Notes: generated by a model from the sequence alone, not told the origin. A DNA stretch of 64,000 nucleotides from an uncultured Commensalibacter sp. (GCA_946699565.1 CAMPDW010000004.1:80234-144233); one strand, 5' to 3'. Shown: positions 16,616 through 26,431, counted from the first letter of the stretch. Made by a program: numbers and translations.

Positions 16616-17590
16616 ATGTTAATTGATAAATTTGGTAGAACAATTGATTACTTGCGAATTTCTGTAACAGATCGTTGTAATTTGAGATGTTATTATTGCA
16701 TTCCCAAAGGATATAAGGATTTTGAAGCTCCTGATGACTGGTTATCTTTTGACGAGGTTATGCGCATCATTCGAATTTTTGTAAAGCTTGGAACAAGGCG
16801 TTTTCGATTAACAGGTGGTGAGCCATTAATTCGAAAAAATCTGACAGAATTAATTGGTTCTATTAAGCAAATTAAAGAAATTGAAGATTTATCTTTAACA
16901 ACCAATGGAACATTACTTACCACTTATGCAGAGCCTTTATTCAAGGCGGGTTTAAACCGTTTAAACATTAGTCTTGATTCATTAAATCGCAAGAATATTG
17001 AAGAGATTACAGGAAATGATTGTTTGCGACAGGTTATTGATGGTTTGCTTGCCGTAAAATATGTTGGCTTTCAAAAAATAAAAGTGAATATGGTTGTGTT
17101 GCCTGATAAAAATCTAAATGAAATTGATTATATGCTTCAATTCTGTATTCAGCAAGGTTTTATTCTATGTTTAATCGAAGTTATGCCAATAGGGGAAACA
17201 GGACAACATACAACGAAAATATTGCTACAACCACTTATTCATAAATTAGAAAAAAAATTTCATTTACAACCAACCACTAAGCTCATTGGCAATGGACCAG
17301 CTCGTTATTGGGAGACATCATTAGGAAAAGTATGTCTTGGATTGATTACACCTTTATCACAACATTTTTGTGAAACATGTAATCGTGTCAGATTATCTGT
17401 TGATGGAATTCTTTACATGTGTTTGGGGCAGGATAATTGTTTTGCGTTGAAGCCTTTATTAAGAAATCATGGTAGTGATGAACAGTTAAAACATGCAATT
17501 AAAAAGGCTGTTGAGCTTAAACCAAAGCAACATGATTTTATTCAGCAGCCTAAAAAAATCAAAAGAATTATGTCGAAGACAGGTGGATAG
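16616..17590 (+). CDS. moaA: GTP 3',8-cyclase MoaA (radical SAM)
   Basis: First step of molybdenum-cofactor synthesis: radical-SAM conversion of GTP to 3',8-cyclo-GTP. The N-terminal SAM cluster is CNLRCYYC (C21, C25, C28). The C-terminal GTP-binding cluster uses C252, C255 and C269 (CETCNRVRL then YMC). The essential C-terminal double glycine is present (SKTGG). Length 324 aa is normal. The ATG at 16616 gives the expected start (LIDKFGRTIDYLRIS), though no strong ribosome binding site precedes it. It converges on mogA with a one-base gap and lies 124 bp after modC. Confidence 0.93.
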   Translation: MLIDKFGRTIDYLRISVTDRCNLRCYYCIPKGYKDFEAPDDWLSFDEVMRIIRIFVKLGTRRFRLTGGEPLIRKNLTELIGSIKQIKEIEDLSLTTNGTLLTTYAEPLFKAGLNRLNISLDSLNRKNIEEITGNDCLRQVIDGLLAVKYVGFQKIKVNMVVLPDKNLNEIDYMLQFCIQQGFILCLIEVMPIGETGQHTTKILLQPLIHKLEKKFHLQPTTKLIGNGPARYWETSLGKVCLGLITPLSQHFCETCNRVRLSVDGILYMCLGQDNCFALKPLLRNHGSDEQLKHAIKKAVELKPKQHDFIQQPKKIKRIMSKTGG

Positions 17591-17591
17591 T

Positions 17592-18158
17592 TTATTTTTT
17601 GGATGGAAAAGCTTTTACAATTTTTTCATCTGTTTCAATTTTTGGTCCTCCAATAACATCGATGCACATTGGTACTGCTGAAAATACACCTTGGATGAGA
17701 ATTTTACCTTCATTATCTTTAACTCCTTCCAATGTTTCACGAATGGCATTGGGACGCCCTGGTAAATTTAAAATCAGACTTTGTTTACGAATTACACCAA
17801 CTTGTCGTGATAAAATGGCTGTTGGGACAAAATATAAACTTACTTGGCGCATTTGTTCACCAAAACCAGGCATAACTTTATCAGCAACAGCCAAGGTAGC
17901 ATCAGGGGTGACATCTCGAATATACGGACCTGTTCCTCCCGTGGTTAAAATTAAAGGACATTTTTGATGATCAACAAGATCAATCAGAGTATGTTCGATT
18001 AAATCCTGCTCATCAGGAATAAGATGTTCGATATAATGTTTTTTGTTTAAAATGGCTTTATCCAGCCATTCTTTTAATGCGGGCAAGCCTTTATCTTCAT
18101 AAACACCTTGACTGGCTCTATCACTGACAGAAACTAATCCAATTTTTATCGCGGTCAT
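17592..18158 (-). CDS. mogA: Molybdopterin adenylyltransferase MogA
   Basis: Adenylates molybdopterin before metal insertion by MoeA. The molybdopterin-binding motif TTGGTGP is at residues 72-78, followed by the MogA-type RDVTPDATLAVADKVMPGFG region. A later PGRPNAIRETLEG segment is also typical. Length 188 aa fits MogA (195 in E. coli) rather than a MoeA domain. It is the last gene of the minus-strand group moaD-moaE-mobA-moeA-mogA, 35 bp after moeA. Confidence 0.9.
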   Translation of the reverse strand: MTAIKIGLVSVSDRASQGVYEDKGLPALKEWLDKAILNKKHYIEHLIPDEQDLIEHTLIDLVDHQKCPLILTTGGTGPYIRDVTPDATLAVADKVMPGFGEQMRQVSLYFVPTAILSRQVGVIRKQSLILNLPGRPNAIRETLEGVKDNEGKILIQGVFSAVPMCIDVIGGPKIETDEKIVKAFPSKK

Positions 18159-18193
18159 TTTTGTTTTCCTATTATTATTTCATTATATTGTTT

Positions 18194-19402
18194 TTAAAGA
18201 GAATAATGAAGTGGATAAATTTTGATGAAATCCCCAGTTTGAATGACGGTATTTTCAGGAATTTCTGCCAATCCATTGGCTTGTGAAATGGTCGCCAACA
18301 TTGCTGAACCTTGATTATTGAGAAGGTAAGCTTTGGGGATGCCTTGTGTTAACTCTAATTTTATACGTAGAAATTCACGCCGGGATTGTACTTTGGTCTT
18401 TGTAAATTGTGCTTGAGCTAAAATAGGTTTGCTTAAACATTTTTCAATAGGTTCTCCTGCAAGATGACGTAAAGCAGGAATTACAAGTTGTTGAAAGGTC
18501 ACCAAAGTACTGATGGGGTTACCCGGCAACATGAAGAATAATTTATTATTGATCTGTCCCCAGGCAAAGGGTTTGCCAGGTTTGATGGCCAACTTCCATA
18601 ATATCAATTTCCCAAGTTTTTTTAAAGCATTATGAACGTGATCTTCTTCACCAACCGATACACCGCCAGAGGTAATGATAATATCTGCTTGCTGGCTTGC
18701 TTTGATAAGGGAAAGTTCTGTTTCTTGTTGATTGTCAGGGAGGATTCCTCCATCAATAATATGATGACTGGATTTTTGTAACCAGCTTAATAAAAGATAG
18801 CGATTGGCATCATATATTTTACCGGAAGTAAGGGAAGAGCCAGGTTCAATTACCTCATTGCCTGTGGAATAAATTAAAATGGTTAAGGGTTTATAAATTT
18901 CGACAGTTTTATATCCTTGACTTGCGATCAAGGCAATATTTGCAGGGAATAATTTCTGTCCTTGTGAAAAAAGTAAATCACCTTTTTGAAGTTCTTCCCC
19001 CTGAAAACGGATATTTTGTTTGCCCTGAACCGGTTGTGTTAAAGTAAGAATTCGATTGATAAGGATTGTATTTTCTTGTTGTACTACAGTACTTGTTCCA
19101 GGGGGAATAGGGGCCCCCGTAAATATGCGAACTGCTTCACCTGTTTGAAGGGAGGTCGTTGGTAAAGAATCTCCTGCGGCAATTCGATCTATGACCTTCC
19201 ATTCTTTACATTGATGAATAGTTCCACCTAAAGCGTAACCGTCCATGGCACTGTTGCTAAAAAAGGGGGTGTCATGGTGAACGTAAATATTTTTAGCAAG
19301 AACGAGATCAGTTGCTTTTAGAAGAGAATAAGATTGAATGGGGCGTGAAATAAATGTTTTTTCTAAAAGTTCATGAAGGGCTTCATCGTAATTTTTTAAC
19401 AT
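18194..19402 (-). CDS. moeA: Molybdopterin molybdenumtransferase MoeA
   Basis: Inserts molybdate into adenylated molybdopterin. The N-terminal part has the MoeA hallmark SAMDGYAL near residues 50-57, GTSTVVQQENT near 99-109 and FSQGQKLFPANIALIASQG near 145-163. The MogA-like domain carries TSGGVSVGEEDHV near 240-252 and the PGKPFAWG...LPGNPISTLVTF block near 276-305. The last 80 residues form the usual C-terminal beta domain. Length 402 aa matches E. coli MoeA (411). It lies between mobA (13 bp) and mogA on the same strand. Confidence 0.93.
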   Translation of the reverse strand: MLKNYDEALHELLEKTFISRPIQSYSLLKATDLVLAKNIYVHHDTPFFSNSAMDGYALGGTIHQCKEWKVIDRIAAGDSLPTTSLQTGEAVRIFTGAPIPPGTSTVVQQENTILINRILTLTQPVQGKQNIRFQGEELQKGDLLFSQGQKLFPANIALIASQGYKTVEIYKPLTILIYSTGNEVIEPGSSLTSGKIYDANRYLLLSWLQKSSHHIIDGGILPDNQQETELSLIKASQQADIIITSGGVSVGEEDHVHNALKKLGKLILWKLAIKPGKPFAWGQINNKLFFMLPGNPISTLVTFQQLVIPALRHLAGEPIEKCLSKPILAQAQFTKTKVQSRREFLRIKLELTQGIPKAYLLNNQGSAMLATISQANGLAEIPENTVIQTGDFIKIYPLHYSL

Positions 19403-19415
19403 AATAACATATGCT

Positions 19416-20006
19416 TTATTCGTTATGGGTTAATGTTTCTAGATCATTAATATTGGTAAAAGAGTGTTCATCAGAAAATTCAACCCTAATATTAGCATGA
19501 TTAAAGATCCAAGATCTTAAACTATAATGCTGTTGTTGAAGATGATTGGCAAGATAGTCATTTGTATAGGGTCGGCATAAATATATACTTGGATGAATTA
19601 TTGTGGGCGTTGCTGCATAAGCTATTAATGCTTCAGGATGGTTAATTAATTCATTTGCCAAAGTTGATACAAGATTAGAAGGTAAAAAGGGTGTGTCACA
19701 AGGTGTGATCAAAATATATTCACTTTTAGAAGTAAAATGAGAATAAAGACTTATGATACCTGCAAGAGGTCCTTTTCTTTTCCATTGGGGTAAATCGGGG
19801 AAGACAGGAAAACCAAATTGTAGATAATGATCAATTTGAGTATTTGCACTTATTAAAATATCTTGAACTTGAGGTTTGATAGTATGAATAACATGACTTA
19901 TAAGAGGTTGCTCTTTAAAAGGAAGCAAACCTTTATTTTGTTGTCCAACACGACGTCCTTCTCCACCAGCCAGAATAAAAGCGGTAACATTTAAGGGATT
20001 AGTCAT
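19416..20006 (-). CDS. mobA: Molybdenum cofactor guanylyltransferase MobA
   Basis: Transfers GMP to Mo-molybdopterin to make the bis-MGD form required by NarG. The GTP-binding N-terminus has ILAGGEGRRVGQQNKGLLPF at residues 11-30. LISANTQ follows near 69-75, and the metal-binding TPCDTPFLP segment lies near 98-106. An upstream ATG at 20072 lies inside moaE and adds 22 residues without homology; ATG 20006 overlaps the moaE stop by 8 nt and gives 196 aa, the normal length (E. coli 194). Confidence 0.88.
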   Translation of the reverse strand: MTNPLNVTAFILAGGEGRRVGQQNKGLLPFKEQPLISHVIHTIKPQVQDILISANTQIDHYLQFGFPVFPDLPQWKRKGPLAGIISLYSHFTSKSEYILITPCDTPFLPSNLVSTLANELINHPEALIAYAATPTIIHPSIYLCRPYTNDYLANHLQQQHYSLRSWIFNHANIRVEFSDEHSFTNINDLETLTHNE

Positions 20007-20457
20007 TATTAGACCATCGTCCTTTTTCGTTAAGATCGGATTGTTTTGCCTTGACCCACCGTGATTGCCCATTTTTGAAAAATTCCTTTTTCCAAAAAGG
20101 AGCTTCGGATTTTAAATAATCCATAATGAATTCAGTGGCCTCAAACGCTGCTTTTCTGTGGGTTGCTGCTGTCAGAACTAAAACAATTTCTTCTCCAATC
20201 TTAAGATTTCCAACACGATGAATGACATGGCAACTTTGAATATCCCATCGATTTTTTGCTAGTTGGATGATTCGCTCAATTTCTTGTTCTGTTACAGATG
20301 GAAAATGTTCAAGATAGAGGTAATCAAGTGGTTCTTTTTCATCAAAGCCCCGGACAATACCTATAAAGCTGACAATTGCACCACAATTATGAGCAGGTAA
20401 TTTTTGTTTAATTTCTTTTTGAGAAAAAGGAGCTGTTTGTATTTTAATAGAAAACAT
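19999..20457 (-). CDS. moaE: Molybdopterin synthase catalytic subunit MoaE
   Basis: Large subunit of molybdopterin synthase, which receives sulfur from MoaD thiocarboxylate to convert cPMP to molybdopterin. Recognisable segments are GAIVSFIGIVRG near residues 27-38, YLEHFPSVTEQEI near 48-60, HRVGNLKIGEEIVLV near 81-95, RKAAFEATEFIMDYLKSEAPFWKKE (in parts: RKAAFEATEFIMDYLK, APFWKKE) near 102-126. Its 152 aa match E. coli MoaE (150). One base separates it from moaD and 8 nt overlap mobA. Confidence 0.92.
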   Translation of the reverse strand: MFSIKIQTAPFSQKEIKQKLPAHNCGAIVSFIGIVRGFDEKEPLDYLYLEHFPSVTEQEIERIIQLAKNRWDIQSCHVIHRVGNLKIGEEIVLVLTAATHRKAAFEATEFIMDYLKSEAPFWKKEFFKNGQSRWVKAKQSDLNEKGRWSNND

Positions 20458-20458
20458 G

Positions 20459-20707
20459 TTAACCCCCAGTCACAGGAGGAAGAATAGCAATTTCATCACC
20501 CGTATGAATAGGGGTGGATTGATAGATAATGCGTCGGTTAATAACTAGGCGAAAAATATTTTCTTCTGCCAAAGCGTCTGACCAAGAGGCATTGCGGTTT
20601 CTTAAAAAATCGAGTAAATCTTGTGAATTACCTTTGTCCCAGATAATTTCTTCTTCTTCGATTTGTAAAATATCTTTAAGAAAACCAAAATAACGGATTT
20701 TTATCAT
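20459..20707 (-). CDS. moaD: Molybdopterin synthase sulfur carrier MoaD
   Basis: Ubiquitin-fold sulfur carrier of 82 aa. It ends in the diagnostic PPVTGG, whose last glycine is adenylated by MoeB and then thiocarboxylated. The start MIKIRYFGFLKDIL is family-typical. It is the first gene of moaD-moaE-mobA-moeA-mogA and is divergent from moaC, with only 56 bp between the two starts. Confidence 0.92.
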   Translation of the reverse strand: MIKIRYFGFLKDILQIEEEEIIWDKGNSQDLLDFLRNRNASWSDALAEENIFRLVINRRIIYQSTPIHTGDEIAILPPVTGG

Positions 20708-20763
20708 AGTATATATATAATATCTATTAAGATGAGTTTAAAGATTTATAAGGGAAGTATAAT

Positions 20764-21237
20764 ATGAATAAATTAACGCATTTTGATGAGTCTGGGCAAG
20801 CCTATATGGTTGATGTGGCGAATAAGAAAATTACAAAAAGAATTGCCGTTGCCCTAGGTTCGATCCAGATGTCTCCAGAAACTTTTGAATTGTTAAAAAA
20901 TAGGAATATCTGTAAAGGGGATGTTTTGGGTGTAGCAAGAGTTGCTGCTATACAAGGAACCAAACAAACTTCTTCTCTTATTCCTTTATGCCACCCATTA
21001 TCGTTGAATCATGTGAAGGCGGAATTTGATTTTGAAGAAGAGGATTATATTTTGCACATTCAAGTAACTGCCGAGACAGAAAGTAAGACAGGTGTTGAAA
21101 TGGAAGCATTAACAGGTGTTTCTGTTGGATTATTAACAATTTATGATATGTTAAAAGCTGTTGATAAGAAAATGATTATACAAAATATCCATCTTGTATC
21201 GAAAAAAGGTGGTAAAAGTGGAGATTTTAATTTTTAG
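20764..21237 (+). CDS. moaC: Cyclic pyranopterin monophosphate synthase MoaC
   Basis: Rearranges the MoaA product 3',8-cyclo-GTP to cPMP. Family motifs are IPLCHPL near residues 75-81, the MEALTGVSVGLLTIYDMLKA block (in parts: MEALTGVSVG, TIYDMLKA) near 117-138 and the C-terminal KKGGKSGDF. Its 157 aa are normal. A strong AAGGGAAG precedes the ATG. It is divergent from moaD, so one short shared region may drive both arms of the cofactor pathway. Confidence 0.94.
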   Translation: MNKLTHFDESGQAYMVDVANKKITKRIAVALGSIQMSPETFELLKNRNICKGDVLGVARVAAIQGTKQTSSLIPLCHPLSLNHVKAEFDFEEEDYILHIQVTAETESKTGVEMEALTGVSVGLLTIYDMLKAVDKKMIIQNIHLVSKKGGKSGDFNF

Positions 21238-21319
21238 AGTTTATATATTAAGATTCATTTTTAAATATTGAATTTATCTTGTTTTTTTGAATAGTTCTTG
21301 TTAAAAGTTTTTTTTGTGG

Positions 21320-21395
21320 GGGCGCATAGCTCAGTTGGTAGAGCGGCTGACTCTTAATCAGCGGGCCCAAGGTTCGAACCCTTGTGCGCCCACCA
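21320..21395 (+). tRNA. tRNA-Lys(CTT)
   Basis: 76-nt tRNA. The acceptor stem GGGCGCA pairs with TGCGCCC, followed by an ACCA end encoded in the DNA. D-arm TAGCTCAGTTGGTAGAGC, anticodon stem GCTGA/TCAGC with loop CTCTTAA (anticodon CTT at 21353-21355) and a standard TTCGAAC T-loop are all present. It stands alone between moaC and the flippase gene. The 218 bp after it hold nothing I can identify. Confidence 0.97.
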
Positions 21396-21613
21396 TTTTC
21401 TCGACATAAGCTTTTTATAATTTATTGTTGTTAAATACGAAAATTTTCTTTTGAATTAACAGATGAAACTTATATAAGTTGTGTTGTAGTTGCTATTTTG
21501 ATCTTGATTGAATGAAAAGGATAGAGGAAATTATCACGGTCAAATGACGATAATTTTTGATTTTAAACAAAAGAATATAGATTGCATTTTGATCGTTTGT
21601 GGTGTGCAAATCT

Positions 21614-22948
21614 TTATATTTGTTGTGGAACAGCTTTATTTTTGTATTTAATGACAAACAAGATTTGAGAAATAACGAGTAAAACAGATGAGATTAAGCT
21701 TGCTGGTCCAATACCTTGTAATCCCCATTTTTGAATAAAAATGATTAACATAGGTATATAAATAAAAGTATTGATTATACGAGAAATAGAAGCCCCTTTG
21801 GTATTTCCAGTTGTAATCAAGATAGGTTCCAAAGATATACCCCATAAAATAACAGCTTTTGACCCAGCTAACCAATAAAGCAAATGTAAAGTTTCAGGTG
21901 TAGTGGGTTTGTGAAGTAACACTGAAATAATATAAGGTGCAATATATGGCAGAATAAGAAAGATAATAGATATAATCCCTCCTGTTAAAAGGGTGATTTG
22001 TATAGCCATCTTGTAGAGATGTGAAGGTTTGTTTCCTTGCCAAGAGCGTGTCATTTCCGGATATAATGTAGTTTGTAACATACCAACTGGTTTGGCAATA
22101 GCTTCTGAGATTTTTTTAGTAATTGAATAGCTGGCATTTTGAATAGTACCAAGCATACTTCCGATAATTTGGGATGTTATATGAACAGAAACGAGAGAAA
22201 ACGTCATATTAATATTGGTATTCCATGCAAATTTCCATATTCCAGGTAAATCTTTGGTAAGACCATCGTTGATACGGTTAAAAAATCCTTTTAAATAACC
22301 TTGTTTTTTAAGTTGATATAAAGCGATTACCAAAATAGTTATAAAATTCATGAATGTGGCAAAAGTCCATATAATAACCGCCCCTAACATACCCCCATGG
22401 AAAAGAGTAAGAAAAACAATGCCAAAAAATCGAACAGATGTTGTAGTTAGGCCTTGAATGGCTAGTAAGTCGTAGCGGTTTAATAAAAGTAAAATACCGT
22501 TGGCTGTTGCACTGGTTGTGAATAAAACAGAAAAACTGAAAATAATTCCCAGATAATGCCATTCTGGTGGCCATCCCAGTAAATTGCTGCAATATGCAGC
22601 GATTAGAACACTGGCGATTAAGGCAAAGGTGGCACTACACGCATCAAGAAAAAAAGAAAATCGCAAAACACGTTGGAAAAGAGGAAGATCTCTATTTTGA
22701 TAAGGTTTAAGACCATAATGTAAAACTGTTTGCCATGATTGAAATTCTGCTACATCTCCAACAAGTTGACCAAAACTGTATATAAGCTCTAAAAAACCAT
22801 ATCCTTTTGCTCCAAGTAATCGGGTTGTTAAGAAAATTTGTAACATACCAAGCGGAACGTTAATAAGTTTTCCGCTTAATAACTTTAATACGTTATAGCC
22901 AGATCGTCTTAAACTGCCTCTGTTAGATGGAATATTGCTTTTTGGCAC
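21614..22948 (-). CDS. Polysaccharide/lipid-linked oligosaccharide flippase-like membrane protein
   Basis: 444 aa with about 12-14 hydrophobic helices and short loops, resembling Wzx/MATE-like (MVF superfamily) polysaccharide exporters. The N-terminal segment (VPLGMLQIFLTTRLLGAKGYG near residues 37-57, seen in parts as MLQIFLTTRLLG and KGYGFLEL) is the usual family start. It would move an undecaprenyl-linked glycan across the inner membrane. The dTDP-rhamnose genes nearby support a role in surface polysaccharide export, but the substrate is unknown. Confidence 0.7.
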   Translation of the reverse strand: MPKSNIPSNRGSLRRSGYNVLKLLSGKLINVPLGMLQIFLTTRLLGAKGYGFLELIYSFGQLVGDVAEFQSWQTVLHYGLKPYQNRDLPLFQRVLRFSFFLDACSATFALIASVLIAAYCSNLLGWPPEWHYLGIIFSFSVLFTTSATANGILLLLNRYDLLAIQGLTTTSVRFFGIVFLTLFHGGMLGAVIIWTFATFMNFITILVIALYQLKKQGYLKGFFNRINDGLTKDLPGIWKFAWNTNINMTFSLVSVHITSQIIGSMLGTIQNASYSITKKISEAIAKPVGMLQTTLYPEMTRSWQGNKPSHLYKMAIQITLLTGGIISIIFLILPYIAPYIISVLLHKPTTPETLHLLYWLAGSKAVILWGISLEPILITTGNTKGASISRIINTFIYIPMLIIFIQKWGLQGIGPASLISSVLLVISQILFVIKYKNKAVPQQI

Positions 22949-23068
22949 GTTTTGTTCCGTTAATTAATTTTTTAAAATTATTTTTAATGGTTAAAAGTTA
23001 ATATAGTGTTTTGAAAAAATTTTTCATGATAAAATATAATATAATTTTGATAATGTATAATTAAAAAG

Positions 23069-23728
23069 TTAGATCATCTCATTAACGGTGATAATATGCC
23101 AATCTTTCGGTGTTCTTTCTATGACTGTGACAGAAAGGTTGTAAATAGCAAAAGATAATGCAGTATCAATGGGAATATTTAAACTATAAGAAAGGGCGGC
23201 TCGAATGGCACCTCCATGGGATATGATAATCATATTTTGATTATGATGGTATTGGCTTAACTCTTTTAATTTATTACCTACCCTTTGACAGACATCATTC
23301 ATATTTTCACCTTGTGGAGGTGTTTCATTACCAGAAAAGGGCCAAAAAGGATGAGAAGATAATTTGCGATGTTTATCGATTTCCTCATGGGTTAAACCTT
23401 GCCATAAACCAAGATTTTGTTCTAAAAAGGCATCTTCAATTTTTAATTTTTCAGTTCCATAGCCAGCTTTTTGTATTTGTAATGCTGTTTCTTGTGTACG
23501 AGAAAGGCTGGTAACAAACCAAAGCGTGGTTTTAGGGAGCTTTTGTGCTAAAATTCGATAGTAATTTTGTTGTTTTTTTAAATGGATAGGACATATTGGG
23601 ACGTCTTTCGTGCCATACAGATAAGTGCGATCTTTTTCATTTACAATTGCATGACGTATAAACCAGAAACGGCAAGAATTTTTTATTGAATTAGGTTGAT
23701 CAATAAAATTATAATTATGGTTAGTCAT
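23069..23728 (-). CDS. Histidine phosphatase family protein
   Basis: 219-aa phosphoglycerate-mutase-like phosphatase. The catalytic dyad is Arg25-His26 in FIRHAIVN, where the common RHG has become RHA. A second arginine is in SLSRTQETA near residue 79. The acidic part EQNLGLWQGLTHEEI is near 103-117, and the second histidine is in ISHGGAIRAAL near 168-178. CobC/GpmB-type enzymes share this plan; the substrate is not predictable. It is flanked by polysaccharide genes but has no clear functional tie to them. Confidence 0.8.
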   Translation of the reverse strand: MTNHNYNFIDQPNSIKNSCRFWFIRHAIVNEKDRTYLYGTKDVPICPIHLKKQQNYYRILAQKLPKTTLWFVTSLSRTQETALQIQKAGYGTEKLKIEDAFLEQNLGLWQGLTHEEIDKHRKLSSHPFWPFSGNETPPQGENMNDVCQRVGNKLKELSQYHHNQNMIIISHGGAIRAALSYSLNIPIDTALSFAIYNLSVTVIERTPKDWHIITVNEMI

Positions 23729-23886
23729 TATTTTAAGTCTTTTTATTAAAGATAGAAGTAAATAAAAAATTTTATAACATAATTTATGAAATATTTTGAA
23801 TTTGTATTTAATGATGAAATTGTTTGTTAACAGTCAAGAAGATTTATATTATAAAAAATTATAATAATTTTTAGGATATATTTATA

Positions 23887-24939
23887 ATGTTAATTTTAAT
23901 AACTGGTGGATGTGGGTTTATAGGGTCAGCTGTTATACGTCATCTTATAAAAAATACAGAGCACAGTGTAATTAATATTGATGCATTAACCTATTCTGCT
24001 TCGCCTGAAAGTGTTGCAGAAATAGCAGATAATCATCGATATTCTTTTTTTCAAGTAGATATTTTAGATTTAAATTCATTAAAAAAAATTTTTAATGAGT
24101 ATAAACCTGATGCAGTTATGCATTTGGCTGCTGAATCACACGTTGATCGCTCCATTGATGGGCCAGAAATTTTTATTAAAGCGAATATTGATGGGACTTA
24201 TTGTTTATTGCAGGCAGCATATGAATATTGGAAAAAGTTGTCTGATAATAAACAAAAATCATTTCGTTTTCATCATATTTCAACTGATGAGGTCTTTGGG
24301 GCACTACAATTAGGTGATCCACCTTTTACGGAAGAAACGCCGTATGATCCACGTAGCCCCTATTCTGCATCGAAAGCTGCTTCAGATCATCTAGTGCGTG
24401 CCTGGTTTCATACTTATGGATTGCCGACATTTGTAACTAATACAACAAATAATTATGGGATTTGGCATTTTCCAGAGAAATTAATTCCCTTAATGATTAT
24501 TAATGCCTTGGAAGGTAAATCCCTACCAGTTTATGGAAAAGGTGAAAATATAAGGGACTGGTTGTATGTAGAGGATCACGCTGAAGCGCTTGTTAAAGCT
24601 GTAGAGAAAGGGGTTCCAGGTGAAACTTATGCGATTGGTGGCCAACAACCCCGTACAAATTTGCAAGTTGTTAAAATCATTTGCCAGATTTTAGATGAAT
24701 TAAAACCTGATCCTAAAGGGAAATATGAACGCCTTATTCATTATGTAACTGATCGTCCCGGACATGATTTTCGATATGAGATTAATTCTGCGCATGCACA
24801 GGCAGAATTAAACTGGAAAGCCAAACATACTTTTGAAGAAGGCATTCGTAAAACTGTTCAATGGTACCTTGATCATCAGGAATGGTGGAAAAATATTCGT
24901 CAACAACGTTATGCTGGTCAACGTTTGGGAACAAAATGA
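23887..24939 (+). CDS. rfbB: dTDP-glucose 4,6-dehydratase RfbB
   Basis: Second step of dTDP-L-rhamnose synthesis. Short-chain dehydrogenase fold with NAD loop [10 protein letters not shown] at residues 7-16, [10 protein letters not shown] near 81-90, the catalytic STDEVFG near 133-139 and YSASK near 160-164. A family-typical NNYG and [13 protein letters not shown] (near 220-232) follow. Length 350 aa is normal. It opens the operon rfbB-rfbA-rfbC-rfbD, and its TGA overlaps the rfbA start (ATGATGG). Confidence 0.94.
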   Translation: MLILITGGCGFIGSAVIRHLIKNTEHSVINIDALTYSASPESVAEIADNHRYSFFQVDILDLNSLKKIFNEYKPDAVMHLAAESHVDRSIDGPEIFIKANIDGTYCLLQAAYEYWKKLSDNKQKSFRFHHISTDEVFGALQLGDPPFTEETPYDPRSPYSASKAASDHLVRAWFHTYGLPTFVTNTTNNYGIWHFPEKLIPLMIINALEGKSLPVYGKGENIRDWLYVEDHAEALVKAVEKGVPGETYAIGGQQPRTNLQVVKIICQILDELKPDPKGKYERLIHYVTDRPGHDFRYEINSAHAQAELNWKAKHTFEEGIRKTVQWYLDHQEWWKNIRQQRYAGQRLGTK

Positions 24940-25847
24940 TGGAAAATAAACAGTTAAAATCGACAAAAGGTATCTTATTAGCCGGTGGATCTGGAACAAG
25001 ATTATATCCTTTGACGTTGGTTTCAAGTAAACAATTATTGCCAATTTATGATAAACCGATGATTTATTATCCTTTAACGACTTTAATGTTGGCGGGTATT
25101 CGGGATATTATGATTATTTCTACGCCTCAAGATATTCCACAGATTAAACGATTGTTAGGAGATGGTTCAGATTTAGGTCTTCGGTTTGAATATTGCGTTC
25201 AACCAAAACCTGATGGGATTGCTCAGGCTTTTATTTTGGCTGAAGAATGGTTGGATCAATCGCCCTGTGTTCTTGTTTTAGGTGATAACTTAATTTTTGC
25301 CCCTCATTTAAGTCAATTATTACAAAAAGCATCACAAAGAAAATCAGGCGCAACCATTTTTTCTTATCAGGTAAGCGATCCAGAACGCTATGGCGTCGTT
25401 ACATTTGACGAAAATAATAAGGTTACCCAGATTATCGAAAAACCAACAAATCCTCCTTCGAATTGGGCTGTAACGGGATTATATTTTTATGATTCGAAGG
25501 TTACGGAATATGCAAAATGTATTAAGCCTTCTGATCGTGGTGAGTATGAAATTACGGATTTAAATCAAATTTATTTGGAAAATGATGATTTACACGTTGA
25601 ACGTTTGGGGCGTGGATGTGCTTGGCTGGATGCGGGTGTTCCTGCTAGTTTAATGCAAGCAAGTAATTTCGTACAAATGATTCAAGCCAGACAGGGTATT
25701 TTGGTAGGATCACCTGCAGAAGTTGCTTATCATCGTGGTTTCATCGATGCAGAACAATTACGAAAGATTGCTAAGAAATTATTGAAGACAGATCTTGGAC
25801 GTATGTTAATGGACGTTGCAAACGAAGGTCTTGGTGAAAAGAAATAA
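24936..25847 (+). CDS. rfbA: Glucose-1-phosphate thymidylyltransferase RfbA
   Basis: First step of dTDP-L-rhamnose synthesis: dTTP plus glucose-1-phosphate to dTDP-glucose. The nucleotide-binding start [17 protein letters not shown] is at about residues 11-27. [24 protein letters not shown] and [11 protein letters not shown] are all family signatures. The longer frame begins inside rfbB at 24882, but ATG 24936 (or the adjacent ATG 24939) follows GGGA and overlaps the rfbB stop, giving 302-303 aa, the usual size. rfbC follows after 23 bp. Confidence 0.94.
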   Translation: MMENKQLKSTKGILLAGGSGTRLYPLTLVSSKQLLPIYDKPMIYYPLTTLMLAGIRDIMIISTPQDIPQIKRLLGDGSDLGLRFEYCVQPKPDGIAQAFILAEEWLDQSPCVLVLGDNLIFAPHLSQLLQKASQRKSGATIFSYQVSDPERYGVVTFDENNKVTQIIEKPTNPPSNWAVTGLYFYDSKVTEYAKCIKPSDRGEYEITDLNQIYLENDDLHVERLGRGCAWLDAGVPASLMQASNFVQMIQARQGILVGSPAEVAYHRGFIDAEQLRKIAKKLLKTDLGRMLMDVANEGLGEKK

Positions 25848-25870
25848 TTTTAAAGAAAGAAGATTGTATA

Positions 25871-26431
25871 ATGAAGATTGAAAAGCTTGCTATTCCAGAG
25901 GTTTTACTCATTACACCTCCTCGTTTTCAGGATAATCGTGGTTTTTTTTCTGAGACTTATAATGCACAACGATTAAAAGAGGTTGGTATTGATCTTTCTT
26001 TTGTGCAGGATAATCAAAGTCTTTCTGTTCAAAAAGGTATTGTAAGAGGACTGCACTGTCAGTTAGGTCCTTATGAACAAGGAAAGTTAGTTCGTTGCAC
26101 ACAAGGTTCTATTTGGGATGTAGCCATAGATGCACGAACGGGGTCACTTACTTATGGTAAATGGGTTGCAGCTGAACTATCTGCAGATAATTGGTCTCAA
26201 TTATGGATACCTCCTGGATTTTTACATGGATTCTGCACATTAACTGAAAATGTAATGGTGCAGTATAAATGCACTAATCTATATAATAAAGCTAGCGAAC
26301 GAGCAGTTTTATGGAATTGTAAGGAAATTGGTATTGAATGGCCAATAGATGAAAAGGATGTTATTCTTTCAGAAAAAGATGCACAAAATCCTTCTTTTTC
26401 AGCTGCAAAGAATTGGTTTTCATATTTATAA
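25871..26431 (+). CDS. rfbC: dTDP-4-dehydrorhamnose 3,5-epimerase RfbC
   Basis: Cupin-fold epimerase of 186 aa, third step of dTDP-L-rhamnose synthesis. Motifs include FQDNRGFFSETYN near residues 18-30, QDNQSLS near 44-50, the catalytic His in VRGLHCQ near 57-63, and WIPPGFLHGFCTL near 117-129 with YKCTNLYNKASER afterwards. It lies between rfbA and rfbD in the same operon, 11 bp before rfbD. Confidence 0.94.
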   Translation: MKIEKLAIPEVLLITPPRFQDNRGFFSETYNAQRLKEVGIDLSFVQDNQSLSVQKGIVRGLHCQLGPYEQGKLVRCTQGSIWDVAIDARTGSLTYGKWVAAELSADNWSQLWIPPGFLHGFCTLTENVMVQYKCTNLYNKASERAVLWNCKEIGIEWPIDEKDVILSEKDAQNPSFSAAKNWFSYL

